From Malus domestica (taxonomy: Eukaryota; Streptophyta; Magnoliopsida; Rosales; Rosaceae): a stretch of DNA of 64,000 bases. A program made the position numbers and the translations under genes. The stretch lies in contig NC_091670.1 of NCBI RefSeq assembly GCF_042453785.1, positions 37,211,501-37,275,500 on the forward strand, given 5' to 3'. Of the stretch, positions 22,900-34,004 are shown piece after piece; the first letter of the stretch is position 1, and each line of letters begins with the position of its first letter. The notes beneath the pieces are model-generated. The model had not been told where the DNA came from and did not search any database. It was given only the letters and a program-made list of their open reading frames with translations.

Positions 22900-24100
22900 T
22901 TCTCATCTGATTAAGGCCCCCCCCATAGCAATCCACTCGAATGAATCCATTACTCTTGATGGCAGAGCTGCAGAAAACCAATGCAATTGTCTGCAATGAT
23001 AGTTAATTAAGGCGACTGACTCATAATATCAAAAAACTATGCAGTAACCTCACCTCAATCCTAATTCTATTCCCACAATCATAGCTAAATGCAATGGAAG
23101 CAAAATAAGTAGTTGGAATGTACCAGTGAGGTGCCCTTATAGCCACCACTTGCAAGGTCTCCATTCTACCATCATCCCAACACTCCATATATCCAATTTG
23201 CTTCTGCATTCACAAAGTCAATCAGAAACTCGTACTTTTCGCAGTTTTTCGTCCCAAAGTAACCGCAAATCCACACTTCAAACTAGTCCTGAATCACATC
23301 GTAATTCTCATTTCTCAGATTTTAACAGCAACCCAACTCAGACACGAGAAATTTTTAGTTATGACGGGAACACAAGTGGTACACCACGTGTTTTAATAGG
23401 AGTGGTGAGAAATTTTATTTTTTAAGTTATTAATTTTTTAGCACACATATCTCACTATTTGTATAATAACACGTGATGTACCATTCCGTGTACCGATCAC
23501 ACTGAAAAATCTCTCCTCAAACACCATAAAAAACACCAAACCCTAGAAAAAAAAAAGAAGAAGAGAATCACCCGTTAATACCAAAAAAAAAAAAAATACA
23601 TGGAAGACCTTTGAATCTATTTCTTTCCCATATATAAAATATGAAAACCATTCAATATCTAAACTTTCCTGCTACTTCTTTACCAATAAAACCAGTCGAA
23701 AAATTAAAGAAAAAAAAAGGTAAAAGAATGGTAAGAATAAGTAGTTGCAGAAGAGCTAACGAACACATACATGGGTGAATTGAGAAAGAGAGGGTTATGT
23801 AGAAAGGGGAAGTAGGGGCCGATAAGAGGAGGACGGTGAGGACAGAGAGGGAGTGAGGACTCCTGCAATGAAGACGGGCTTCACTGAAATCACCACCATC
23901 TCATTTCTCATTTCTGTCGATTCGATTTGGATATCTCTTTAATGGCACTCAAAAATACTAGCGGAGAAGAAGAAGAAACTGGGTTTGTTGGGATTGGGTT
24001 AGCCATAGTTGGGTTGTTGGGTTTGTGGTGGAGGAAGAGCCTGCTACAGGAGAGAATGAGGCTACAAGAGGGAGAGGGAGGGTAAGACAGTGGAATCAAT
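22900..24100 (-). CDS. Exons of an unrecognised spliced gene
   Basis: The minus strand has an exon at about 23053-23202 bounded by a clean acceptor (GAATGCAG) and donor (GAG|GTGAGG). It reads KQIGYMECWDDGRMETLQ then VVAIRAPHWYIPTTYFASIA and so on with no stop. A second acceptor (TTTTCTGCAG) near 22972 precedes a frame containing SAIKSNGFIRVDCYGG. Upstream, candidate first exons start at about 24009 (MANPIPTNPVSSSS) or near 23902 (MVVISVKPVF). I cannot join these confidently and do not recognise the protein. The middle exon has protein-like composition (Trp, Cys and His dispersed, no low complexity), which is why I report it. It may be a functional gene or a remnant. Confidence 0.35.
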
Positions 24101-24335
24101 AAAAAAGAAAAGGGGTATTGTTGTCTAAAAAAATTATAATCTTGTGTTCCACGAACTTGAACAAGTCATTCCAAAAGGAAAGTGGAACAAAAAAAATGAC
24201 TAAAATTCGTTTCATAAGACAGTGCGTCCTAAACAATTTGGCGCACCAAATGTGGGACGAGTGTTTTCCATTCCACTGCATTCCATCTCATCCCATATAC
24301 CAAACGGTACCTATTGCTCTCCACTAATCCCTTTC

Positions 24336-26257
24336 ATGGCTTCTTTGCCTCTTTTCTTTCTTGGGTTTCTCGTTTTGGGAGGTGGGTTGATTTCAGGGCA
24401 GCAAAACTCAGAAAGGATGATAGATAGAAAGGGAGGAGCATTTGGGACTTTATGAAGTTTTGGGTGCCCTTCTAGAGGACCTTAGCTAGGCCCAAGAGCA
24501 TCCACAACCCTGTGATGAGACTCCATGGCCTGGTGTTCAATGTGAGATTGGTGATGAAAATCCTCCAATTTTTCATGTCACAAAGATTCATTGGCCCTGA
24601 TACGCGCACCCCTTCTTGCAAATCCTCTGCTTCCCTTTCAAGTTCCCTCCTCAAATTACCTTACTTGAAAAATTGGTAACTACACCAGTCGCTCTCTCTC
24701 CATCACTATTTGGTGCATTGTTCCTTGGAAACCCTAGCCCTTGTTTCCAATCCAGTTCTCTAAGGAGAAATCCCCCTAAACTCGTCAAAAAATAAAAACT
24801 TAAGGGTTCCCAACCTCTCGCAGAACAACCTACAAGGAAAAATCCCTAGGGGAATTGGTGGGTTGGTGAGACTAGAGCAGCTTGACCTAAGTTACAACAA
24901 CCTAAGTGGTGAAATCCCACAAGAAATTGGAGGGTTGGGGAGTTTGACAATCTTGGATTTGAGCTGGAATGTTCTAGAAGGTTAGGTGCCTAACTCTGTA
25001 GGGCAACTTCAGCTCCTCCAAAAGATTGATTTGAGCTCTAATAGGCTCAGAGGACCGATCCCTCCAGATGTAGGGTAGTTCAAGAGGTTGGTGTTGTTTG
25101 ATCAGAGTCAAAACTTGATCAATGGGCCAATCCCAGACTCCCTTTCAGGTTTGGAGATTTTAGAGTATTGGGTAGCTGAGAAAAACCCAATCAATTCAGA
25201 AATTCCTCAGTTTGTAGGGAAACTAAAAAAATCTCAAATTTCTTAGCACTTGTTTGGTATCTTATTTGAAAATTTTTATCATTTCTTAAAACATTTCTTA
25301 AGAATATTTTTTGAAAACAATTTTCTTTAAAATTTAAAAACTTGATTGGTTTGCAATTGATTTTTTTTTAAATCTTATGACTTAAACTAGACAAAGAGAT
25401 CTAAAAGGAGGGAAGGTCACAGGAGAGAGAGGAGGAAAAAAAGTAAGATATGATTGAAGGAAAGAGAAATAAGAGAGAGGATTAGACGAGATAGAGAGGA
25501 AGAGAAGTGAGAAAATAACCGAGAGAATGAAGAGAACGGATTGAAGGAAAGACGAAAAAGGTAAAAAAAATATAGGAGAGAAATAAGAAAAGAGAGATAG
25601 ATTTGAAGTGAGAGTGTGGAGGAGGAAAAGAAAAGAAATAAGTGAGTTTAAGTTTAAAAACTCACTTTTTATGTTTTTAGATAATAGATTATATTTTTTA
25701 GTTAGTCTTGACTTCAGTTTTTTAAAATAGTCCTACCGAACAAGTTTTTAAGGCCTAAAACTTGAAAATTGTTTTGAAGTTTAAAAAGTTAGATTCAATT
25801 ACTAAACATGTTATTAGCTTTTCAGGATGCGGGTTGATTAGCAAATTACCTAACTCTCTACCTTCCTTGAAAAATCTCAGTGCTCTCTCTCTGGACAACA
25901 ACAGACTCAATGGGATAGTCCCTACAAGTTTAGGGACACTCCCAAGTTTGGATCGGCTGAACCTGAGCAACAACCAGCTGAGTGGGGCCCTGTCACTTCC
26001 AGAGGATTTCATTGAGAGGCTTGGGAAGAGGTTGGATGTGAGAGGAAATAATGGGCTTTGTGCAATCAATCCATTGTACAAGAAGAAGAAGGGCACTTCG
26101 GCAAATCTGATAAGTACCCCTCTTTGAATGCAAGTGAAGCAACAAATGACACGGCCTTGGCTGGTGAAGAAGAAGAACCAAATGTGTCTGAGAGAATGAA
26201 GCCCTTTGGTCAATACCCTGTTGAGAATAATAGTTCCGGTTTTCTGTGTGTCAAATG
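24336..26257 (+). pseudogene. RLP29-type LRR receptor-like protein, broken
   Basis: Starts with an intact signal peptide (MASLPLFFLGFLVLGGGLIS) and then follows the order of RLP29 (At2g42800) and PII-2-like proteins: the N-cap PCDETPWPGVQCEIG (near 24517-24560), PSCKSSAS (near 24615), and a run of leucine-rich repeats (24805-25240, including LDLSYNNLSGEIP and IDLSSNRLRGPIP). The last repeats (25835-26030) read LSLDNNRLNGIVP and LNLSNNQLSGAL and are followed by the conserved RLDVRGNNGLC C-cap. It has an in-frame TAG at about 24484, TAG at about 24983, another near 25076, and frame changes. A hAT-like MITE (25248-25810) splits the LRR array. Intact members act at the plasma membrane as receptor-like proteins; this copy is dead unless only a short C-terminal piece is expressed. 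Confidence 0.85.
25248..25810. mobile_element. hAT-like MITE inside the LRR pseudogene
   Basis: 563 bp between near-identical 8-bp words TTCTTAGC (25240-25247) and TTATTAGC (25811-25818), with short imperfect inverted ends (CTTGTTTGGTA on the left; the complement CATGTTTAGTA on the right). The interior contains a 240-bp purine-only-like stretch (about 25390-25640) of GA repeats. No transposase. Confidence 0.7.
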
Positions 26258-27850
26258 AAAAGATGATGTCTTTTGGTTTTGTTGTATTTTTCCTGTGCCT
26301 CTTCTTGTAAAAAAACACTTATTTTTTAGTTAAATTTTAGGCCAGTTTGATGAACTTGTTTTCATTTGAATTAGCTTAGCTCATTCATGGGTTCATGAGT
26401 CCACTTTGATCTTCCTGGAAAATTGAAGCCATAGGAAACGAGCCAAAGTTCGCAGAATGCCCGCTTCCAATTTGTCCCCATAAATTAGTGTAATTTAAAG
26501 TATAATATCGTATTTGAAGAAAACTAACAAGTTGTTTATAGAGAGACAAAAAAAAGAAGAAGCCTTCTAAACTCAAGTTCAAAATTTGTCTCACTTGTCT
26601 ATATATTCTGCAGGCTTTTGCTGGCAAGGGTCAAGCATTGAAGAGATGCCTTGAACATTTACAAAATTCTGACTTTTACACCAAATATTTGTAATGCAGT
26701 TGGGACTGAATCTTATAAGCAATTAAGAAGAGAAGAAGAGGAACAAAGGTGTAGGAATTGCAGTTGCAGGGAAGTTGGGCTGGGCTCTTGATAGCATGGT
26801 AGAAGAGAAAGGCTTCCCCTTTCTTTTTATAATTTTTTATTGAACATCCAAATTCAAATGCTTGAAAACTGTCCAAAAGCTGCATATACTCCGTTCCTTA
26901 TGCAGCTCCTTGTGTCCCATACATGCATCACATAAATTAATAACAAGAACAAGGGAAAGCAGCAGCAACAACAAATTCTTATTCTACTAAGTGCGGTCAA
27001 TTGTATGAATCCTTGAACGCAAATTATACAACTGTGTTCAGTTTTGCATCAATTTTTCCAATAGCAAAGTATTTTTTGTTTCATTTTTCCACTTGCACCT
27101 GGTGTGGGCCTACAAAAGAAAAAGATAATTGGTGGTGACTAGGATGATCATTAATAAAATGATTGTAAAATCCAATTTTGATAGTAGTGCTGCACGATCA
27201 TCACCTCATTAGCAATACTTTCTTTTAATTAGGGTTAATATTTATTAAAATGATCTATATACATGGGTTGCAGAATGTTTGATTCCACATCTGTTTCTAC
27301 CCAAATCTTTATTTATAAAAAAAATAAAAAAAAATAAAAAATTTGCACACGTAATTGTGTGATTCTGTGTGCTGGAAATGTTCAATAAGACAACATCATA
27401 CAATCTTCCAAGGGGGGAACCGCATACTGTGAATAAGTCCCAAATTTCTCTAATTCTTAATTTTTTGAAGCAAAATTCTTATTAGTTACTAATCACACCG
27501 TCACACCAAAAATTCACTCATATTACCTTATGATCAGTGTTTATACAAATAAAAAATAATAATAGACTACACGACGTGATTTGCTTAAAATGCAATTTTT
27601 TAGCAAAATCCGGTCAAAAATAGAGAATGTAATAATCTCCCATCAAAAACTTGACAAAATAAGTTACACGTATATAAATAGCTCTATTACTAATGACGCT
27701 GATATTTTTAAATTCTAATTATCATTTTTTTTTCTAAATATTATTAACCCATAAGATTATTATTTTGCCATAATAATGGGATGAGCATGGTGGAGTGAGA
27801 GTGTTGGTCACATAATCTGTTTCGATATTGCTCTCACCTTGAAAACCCGA
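26258..27850. other. Intergenic; glycolate oxidase upstream region at its right end
   Basis: AT-rich with no supported gene. Short minus frames at 26385-26627 and 26676-26885 lack any motif. An A-rich block lies at 27317-27340. The last several hundred bases should hold the glycolate oxidase promoter; I see no unambiguous TATA box. Confidence 0.4.
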
Positions 27851-28059
27851 ACCAACTCAACATTCTCACCTGATGCTTACATGTTTTGTCTTCACCCCTT
27901 CTTTATTATTTTCTCCAATCCCTCCAATCACTCTCTTTCTTTTTTTGCAAAAAAATTGTATATCAGTATCCAAGTGGGAATTTGAGTGTTCATTTTCTTC
28001 TCGTTTTCTCTTCAGCCACCATTTTCTGCAGCTCCTCTCTGTTTCTACAATCCCACAAG

Positions 28060-28842
28060 GTGTGTTCTTTTGCTTCACAATTCATGCAGTTTCATTTTTT
28101 TTTGCATCTGGGATTGCACTCTTTGATGACTTTTTTAGATTATTTGATTGAATTTCGACTTGGGTTTTGATCAAAATCATGTATGATGTATTACAAATGA
28201 AATCTTTTCTTACTGTTGTATCGAAATCAATGTTTTTCTGAAGTGACATAGCGGAGTTTGAGACATGAGTGCAACAAAGTTTTGATTCTTTGAATCCGAT
28301 ACTGTGTTTGGATTGTTGGGTTATTGTTCGATTTGTTCAAAGCTTAATCCTGATTTTTTTATTAGGGAGCCTAATCAGAAGTTTAATTAACATAAAAAGC
28401 CCCATCAGTCTAGGATGGATCACCAGTCATAGCTTATGAGTTTGATCATTCATAGCCCCCCTCTGTTATTGTAAATGCTTGGGATACTGTCACCTTAGCT
28501 TTCCGATTGCAAGTAAGTTCTTTGCCAATCTAAGATGTCCCAAGAATGTATTGAAGTTGGCGATCACATCCCCTGAAGTTAAAATCTTGAAAGTTGGAAA
28601 ATTGGAAGCCACTGGTTTCATGGTTGTACTATCCCAGAGTAGATATCTCAAAGCCTAATTAGGCAGTGGGGTTTTTCTCATTCCCCTTTACTAGGTTGCT
28701 TTTGTTGGTTCATAGTTTCTATTACTATGCACCTAAAAATTAGGATAGCTTTTTCGGTCAATTGTTTGATATCTGAATTCGAAAGGATCTAACATAACAT
28801 AATATTCAAGTGATTTTTGTTCACTACTCTAATTTCTTTCAG
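28060..28842 (+). other. 5' UTR intron of the glycolate oxidase gene
   Basis: A donor (CACAAG|GTGTG, exon end 28059) and acceptor (TTTCTTTCAG, ending 28842) define a 783-base intron that ends 34 bases before the ATG. Leader introns of this size are common in plant genes with strong leaf expression. The upstream non-coding exon lies at roughly 27900-28059. Confidence 0.6.
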
Positions 28843-28876
28843 AATAGCGCGGGGATAGCATAAACAAATAGCAGAG

Positions 28877-31703
28877 ATGGTGGAGATAACCAATGTTTCT
28901 GAGTATGAAGCCATTGCTAAGGAGAAATTGCCAAAGATGATTTATGACTACTATGCATCTGGTGCAGAGGACCAGTGGACTCTCAAGGAGAATGAAAGCG
29001 CATTTTCGCGGATTTTGTAAGCTCTTCTCTTGCTTTTGGACTATCATGTCAAAAGTAGTTTTTCTGTTTTTGATTTTTGGGGTTTGATTTTCATTCCCTC
29101 ATAATAAAAAAAATCGATTAAAGTTCTTATAGATGTAAGCAAGATAGACTTTTGTGTTTTGATTTTAATTTTTTTGATGGACCAGGTTTCGACCTCGTAT
29201 TCTTATAGATGTAAGCAAGATAGACTTGAGAACAACTGTTTTGGGCTTCAACATTTCGATGCCGATCATGATTGCTCCAACAGCCATGCAGAAGATGGCT
29301 CACCCTGAAGGTATAAGCTCCTTCTATAAGTTGCATTAACAAATTTAAGTTAACTTAACAGCAGTTGGAATGAAAAAACGCTCTTGAAGTGTGATCTTTG
29401 CAAAGTTTTTCCTATAAAGCAGGGATAGCTAAATTTGATTAGGTAATTCTTAATCAGGTGAGTATGCAACGGCAAGAGCAGCATCCGCAGCTGACACAAT
29501 TATGGTTTGACTTCTCATCATTGATTTAAATGCATGGCTTATTCAACTTATATAAAGGGAGTTTTAACATAACACTCCCGGTATTGTTCACTATTAACGA
29601 AAAACCACATTTATACCTTTCCCTGATACTATTCACTATACCTTTAAAAAGAGTTTTTTATTAAAAGGGAAGTTTTTTTGGACTTTTCGTTAGTTTTCCT
29701 ATATATCAATGATTTGAATGTGTGGCTTATTCATCTTATATATGCAATTTTGGTTGTTAGACACTGTCGTCTTGGGCTAGTTCCAGTGTTGAAGAGGTTG
29801 CGTCAACAGGACCTGGCGTTCGCTTTCTCCAACTCTATGTAAGTTTTGAATTTGCCCTTTTATATTAGCTAAATTCACTCTTTTAACATACTGTCTTAAG
29901 ATCTTTGACCTCCATTTAAGTGGTCTTTGTGCGTAATTTGCATTATAAAAGCTGATAAAGGCCTAACACAAATAGATACTTACAAGGTTATCGTTTGTCA
30001 TGCGTTGTAAACCTAATAGTCAATGATTTCTTTGGTTCTTGTTTAGGTGCACAATGACAGAAATGTTGTTGCACAGCTTGTAAAAAGAGCTGAGAGGGCC
30101 GGTTTCAAGGCAATAGCTCTCACTGTGGACGCTCCGAGGCTTGGGCGCAGGGAGGCAGATATCAAGAACAGGTGAGCATTGATTCAAAATGGTATTTATA
30201 AAACTAAGAAAGACAGTTACTAGAAACATTTTATGTTGTTTTATTATGCAATAAAATCTCATTATAAGGTCTTCAACAGATTTGTTTTGCCGCCAAACTT
30301 AACATTGAAGAACTTTGAGGATTTGGATCTCGGAAAGATGGATAAGGTGGGTGACTGACCTATACAACTTTCAGTATCAGACAATAAGTAACTTGATATT
30401 AATACACACATTTCTTGACCGTTTTGGTAATGAAAATTCAGACCAATGATTCTGGACTTGCATCGTATGTTGCTGGACAAATTGACCGGTCTCTCAGCTG
30501 GAAGGTAATGGTTGCTTCAATACATGATAGTTGAAACATTTCATGTGCAGTAAGAATTCAAACGATTTTCTTGGCCACATACACAGGATATACAATGGCT
30601 TCAGACAATCACCAAATTACCAATTCTTGTTAAGGGTGTAATTACTGCGGAGGATGGTAAGCAACCATATCCCTGACTCCACATTCCAAAGGAAAGCCAA
30701 GTCCCCTGCTTGGTCTATTATTGATAGTTTACAACAAATTCAATGACGTGTGTGCTGAAAAATGTAGCACGACTAGCTGTACAATATGGAGCTGCAGGAA
30801 TTATCGTCTCCAACCACGGAGCTCGCCAACTCGATTATGTCCCTGCAACTATTATGGCACTGGAAGAGGTACATTTGCTTCATATTTTCTGCTTTTATCG
30901 ATTTTTTAAAGGGAGTTTTAACGAAAAGCTCACGATACTGTTCACTTTAACGAAAAACCACATTTTTACACTAAAAAATCAAACCTGGTACTATTCACTT
31001 TACCCTTTATTTTGTTCTTATCATTAAAACTCAAAGTTTTCAAATCATTTTCATTAGTTTTTCTTTTTTTAAATGCTTCCAAGGTTCTGAAGTTGTTGAG
31101 TATTCTCTTCAACCGTTCATATTCTTGAAACTTTAGTCATTCTAAATTCCAAGTCACTTTCTTTGGTGTATAGAACTGTAAATCGTAATATTCTAAATTA
31201 TGGTTTTGTTGTCATGGCTTATAGGTCGTTAGAGCGGCACAAGGTCAAATTCCTGTGTTTTTGGATGGTGGAGTAAGGCGAGGAACGGATGTTTTTAAAG
31301 CTCTGGCCCTTGGTGCATCGGGCGTATTTGTGAGTAAAGCTTATATTACTTGACACATACAGCAGAAACAAGATACAGCAACTATGATTCATTCCTGCCT
31401 CTAATATCTGTTATATTAAGACAACGAATTTAAAGCAATGCCTTAATTGCCACAGAACCGTATAATTAATTAGCCTACGAGTTCTAATTTGATACTTTAA
31501 ACCTCAATTTTGCTCAGATTGGTAGACCGGTGGTGTTCTCGTTAGCAGCAGATGGTGAGGCTGGTGTAAGGAAAGTTCTTCAAATGCTTCGTGACGAGTT
31601 TGAGCTAACCATGGCATTGAGTGGTTGCCGTTCGCTGAAGGAGATCACGCGGAACCACATTATAACTGAATGGGATCGTCCTCGCATTGCACCGAGATTA
31701 TAA
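28877..31703 (+). CDS. GLO: Peroxisomal glycolate oxidase, (S)-2-hydroxy-acid oxidase
   Basis: FMN enzyme of photorespiration: glycolate + O2 to glyoxylate + H2O2. Predicted 368 residues, usual length. Exons: 28877-29016, 29186-29310, 29458-29504, 29761-29838, 30047-30171, 30280-30346, 30442-30504, 30587-30656, 30768-30868, 31225-31329, 31518-31703; all introns GT..AG and the phases close exactly. Active-site residues, by comparison with the spinach enzyme, are present: Tyr25 ([11 protein letters not shown]), Tyr130 (LQLY), Asp158 ([11 protein letters not shown]), Lys231 (LVKG), His255 and Arg258 (NHGARQ). The C terminus PRL is a type 1 peroxisomal signal. It starts [20 protein letters not shown], typical of the family. 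Introns 3 and 9 each carry a MITE of one family. Closest Arabidopsis position by gene order would be GOX3 (At4g18360). Lactate-preferring members exist, so substrate preference is not certain. Confidence 0.95.
29558..29702 (+). mobile_element. MITE, GTTTTAACGAAAA family, copy 3 (GLO intron 3)
   Basis: From GGGAGTTTTAACATAACAC to CTTTTCGTTAGTTTTCCT. It is internally rearranged relative to the copy in intron 9, with the middle duplicated around CTATTCACTATAC. Confidence 0.65.
30909..31063 (+). mobile_element. MITE, GTTTTAACGAAAA family, copy 4 (GLO intron 9)
   Basis: Best preserved copy: starts GGGAGTTTTAACGAAAAGC and ends TTTTCATTAGTTTTTC. Flanks TTTTTTAAA on both sides suggest a 9-bp duplication, so the family is probably Mutator-like. 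It lies in glycolate oxidase intron 9 without disturbing its splice sites. Confidence 0.72.
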
Positions 31704-31954
31704 GATGATCACATTTATTTTTTGTGCAATGATTGAACTGTCAATTTTTTGTTCTGTCTTGAACTAAATATATTTGAGAACTCAACTTCTGTATTGGGAA
31801 TAAAATGGAGTCAATATTGGTTTAAGTTTTGTTTCTGCACCAAACGGTACTTTCTTTCTTGGACTACTACCAGACCAGACCGAAAGTAATGGTTGGCAAA
31901 GACCATATGTTTGATTTTTTAGTCTATTAGTTTATCCTTCAGGGATTAACTTAT

Positions 31955-32250
31955 GGGTGGTGTTGTCCACATTTCCTTTTTTACCTTTTACATAGCCGAC
32001 TAAAAGTTGAGATAAAGAGAAATAGATGAATAATAGTAGAAGAGAAAATTATTAAACTGTACAGAAAACTGATTATCTTTTTGAAGCTGACTGAAAGTTG
32101 AGATAAGTGAGAAATTGATAAATAACAGTAGAAGAGAAAATCTTTAAACTGAACAGAAAACTAATTGAGCATGCCTTCTGGAAGTTGAGACAAAATTCTT
32201 GAACTGAAATTAACATAAATTGTGTAGAAAGTAAATAGGGGTATGCACCC
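31955..32250. mobile_element. hAT-like MITE, GGGTGGT family, 3' of glycolate oxidase
   Basis: 296 bp bounded by GGGTGGTGTTGTCCAC and GTATGCACCC and flanked by the exact 8-bp duplication TAACTTAT (31947-31954 and 32251-32258). The interior contains a tandem duplication of about 90 bp (about 31995-32084 and 32085-32172, word AAAGTTGAGATAA). It starts 251 bases after the glycolate oxidase stop. Confidence 0.8.
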
Positions 32251-32258
32251 TAACTTAT

Positions 32259-33355
32259 AAGCAACTGACATGTGTTTTGTTATCTTCTTCTACAGGGTTT
32301 AAAATGCGTCGGTTTGAAATACCCGCGCATTGCATACTTCCTTTTTTCCTGGCTAGAGCCAAAATATTGGACCAGAAATTTTTTGAAGTTGTTTGAGAGG
32401 CGGAGAGAATCCAAATTCCAAAGGGGAGATAAGCATGACAGGGCTGATCCAGTCCCAAATAAGTCGTGTCATGTCACCTCAATTATCCTCACAGCCGTTA
32501 ATTAAGCGTAAAAATGAAGATTAGTAAAAACATTTAAAACGTTTTTGTCTCTTCAATATTGTAGGCAAGACGGAAAAGAAAAAGCTTGATTCGCTCAGAA
32601 AGTTTGTAACGTTGAAATGAAGGCATGATAAGAAGCTGCAACACTTAACCTTCTTTAATATTTATTTTATCTTTTTCAGTTAGACATTTTATATCGTTTT
32701 AATTATGGTTACTGTTTTTAAAATTTTTTATGACATTTATGTCACCTCATAATTTTAATGTTAATTACAGTTCAACAATAAAGTATTCAGTTAAAAACAT
32801 AATGACAGAGAGCTCCATTTTTACAGAGTTTCATATTTAGAAAGTCTCCTTAGTACTTCTCATAAAACTATTTCCATCTCTCTTCACAAAAAAAAAAAAA
32901 AGAGATATACAACCAATCGGGAATATGTATGAATCCCTTGTATGAATGCTAGTGGTAGCAAGCAAGCTAATCCCCATCGCCTTGTAACTTTACGAAACCT
33001 TCCAGGAAGTTGCCATGCAATTTCGTGTGAAAGATACTCATTGCCATCTTTTCTTTAGCTCCAATATATATTTTTTCATTTAGCTTGTATATACTGAGAC
33101 ATTTGTCAATGTTGGGCTGAAATTGGCATGACCTTGTTCAAGATTATAGCTCAAATTACAATTACGTATCTGCAACCTCTGTCTTTTATTTGATTTTTAA
33201 AAATATCATTTGTATAAGGTATTTCACAATCGTTTATGTGAGTGTGATACATATAGATAGTAATCAAGCATCTTGAGTTTCATTTCTATAACACTATTGC
33301 TACACTAGTGTGAGTTCAATATATTTGTATCACTAGGGATGGCAACGGTTCGGTT
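32259..33355. other. Intergenic, no gene recognised
   Basis: A plus frame of 77 codons at 32272-32505 has mixed composition but no recognised motif, no good start context and no splice support, so I do not call it. The rest is AT-rich. From about 33335 a worn repeat begins (GGGATGGCAACGG) that is then split by the TRIM element. Confidence 0.4.
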
Positions 33356-33361
33356 TGGGGA

Positions 33362-34004
33362 TGTCACATCCCGGCCCGGGGCGTACCATTTTCTGGGCCT
33401 GCTCCACCACCGTAGCACGATATTGTCCGCTTTGGGCCCCGACCATGCCCTCACGGTTTTGTTTCTGGGAACTCACGAGCAACTTCCTAGTAGGTCACCC
33501 ATCCTGAGAGTGATCTGGCCTCCTTCTCGCTTAATTTCGGAGTTCCTACGAAACCCGAAGCCAATGAGCTCCTAAAAGGCCTTGTGCTAGGTATGGATGT
33601 GAATATACATTTAAGGATCGCTCCCCTGGGCGATGTGGGATCTTACAATCCACCCCCCTTAGGGGCCCGACGTCCTCGTCGGCACACTTTCGGCCAGGGA
33701 TTGGCTTTGATACCATTTTGTCACATCCCGGCCCGGGGCGTACAACTTCCCAGGCCCGCTCCACCACCGTAGCACAATATTGTCCGCTTTGGGCCCCGAC
33801 CATGTCCTCACGGTTTTGTTTTTGGGAACTCACGAGCAACTTCCCAGTGGGTCACCCATCTTGAGAGTGCTCTGACCTCCTTCTCGCTTAACTTCGGAGT
33901 TCCTACGGAACCCAAAGCCAATGAGCTCCCAAAAGGCCTCGTGCTAGGTAGGGATACGAATATACATTTAAGGATCGCTCCCCTGGGCGATGTGGGATCT
34001 TACA
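33362..34004 (-). mobile_element. TRIM: miniature LTR retrotransposon, two 286-bp LTRs
   Basis: Two direct repeats of 286 bp, 33362-33647 and 33719-34004, each starting TGTCACATCCCGG and ending ATCTTACA, separated by only 71 bases. Read on the minus strand, the internal segment begins AAATGGTATCAAAGCC, a primer binding site complementary to initiator methionine tRNA, and ends with a purine tract (AAGGGGGGTGGATTG). That fixes the orientation and the class. Flanks GGGGA and GAGGA differ at one base, a worn 5-bp duplication. There is no coding capacity; movement would need proteins from another element. The LTRs differ at only some positions, mostly transitions. Confidence 0.9.

Noticed and set aside
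32272-32505. 77-codon plus frame after glycolate oxidase
   Set aside because: No recognised motif, no splice or start support, and the sequence around it is repeat-derived.
33339-33839. Frames of about 80-97 codons on both strands
   Set aside because: They lie in the TRIM LTRs, which are non-coding; the GC-rich sequence simply has few stops.
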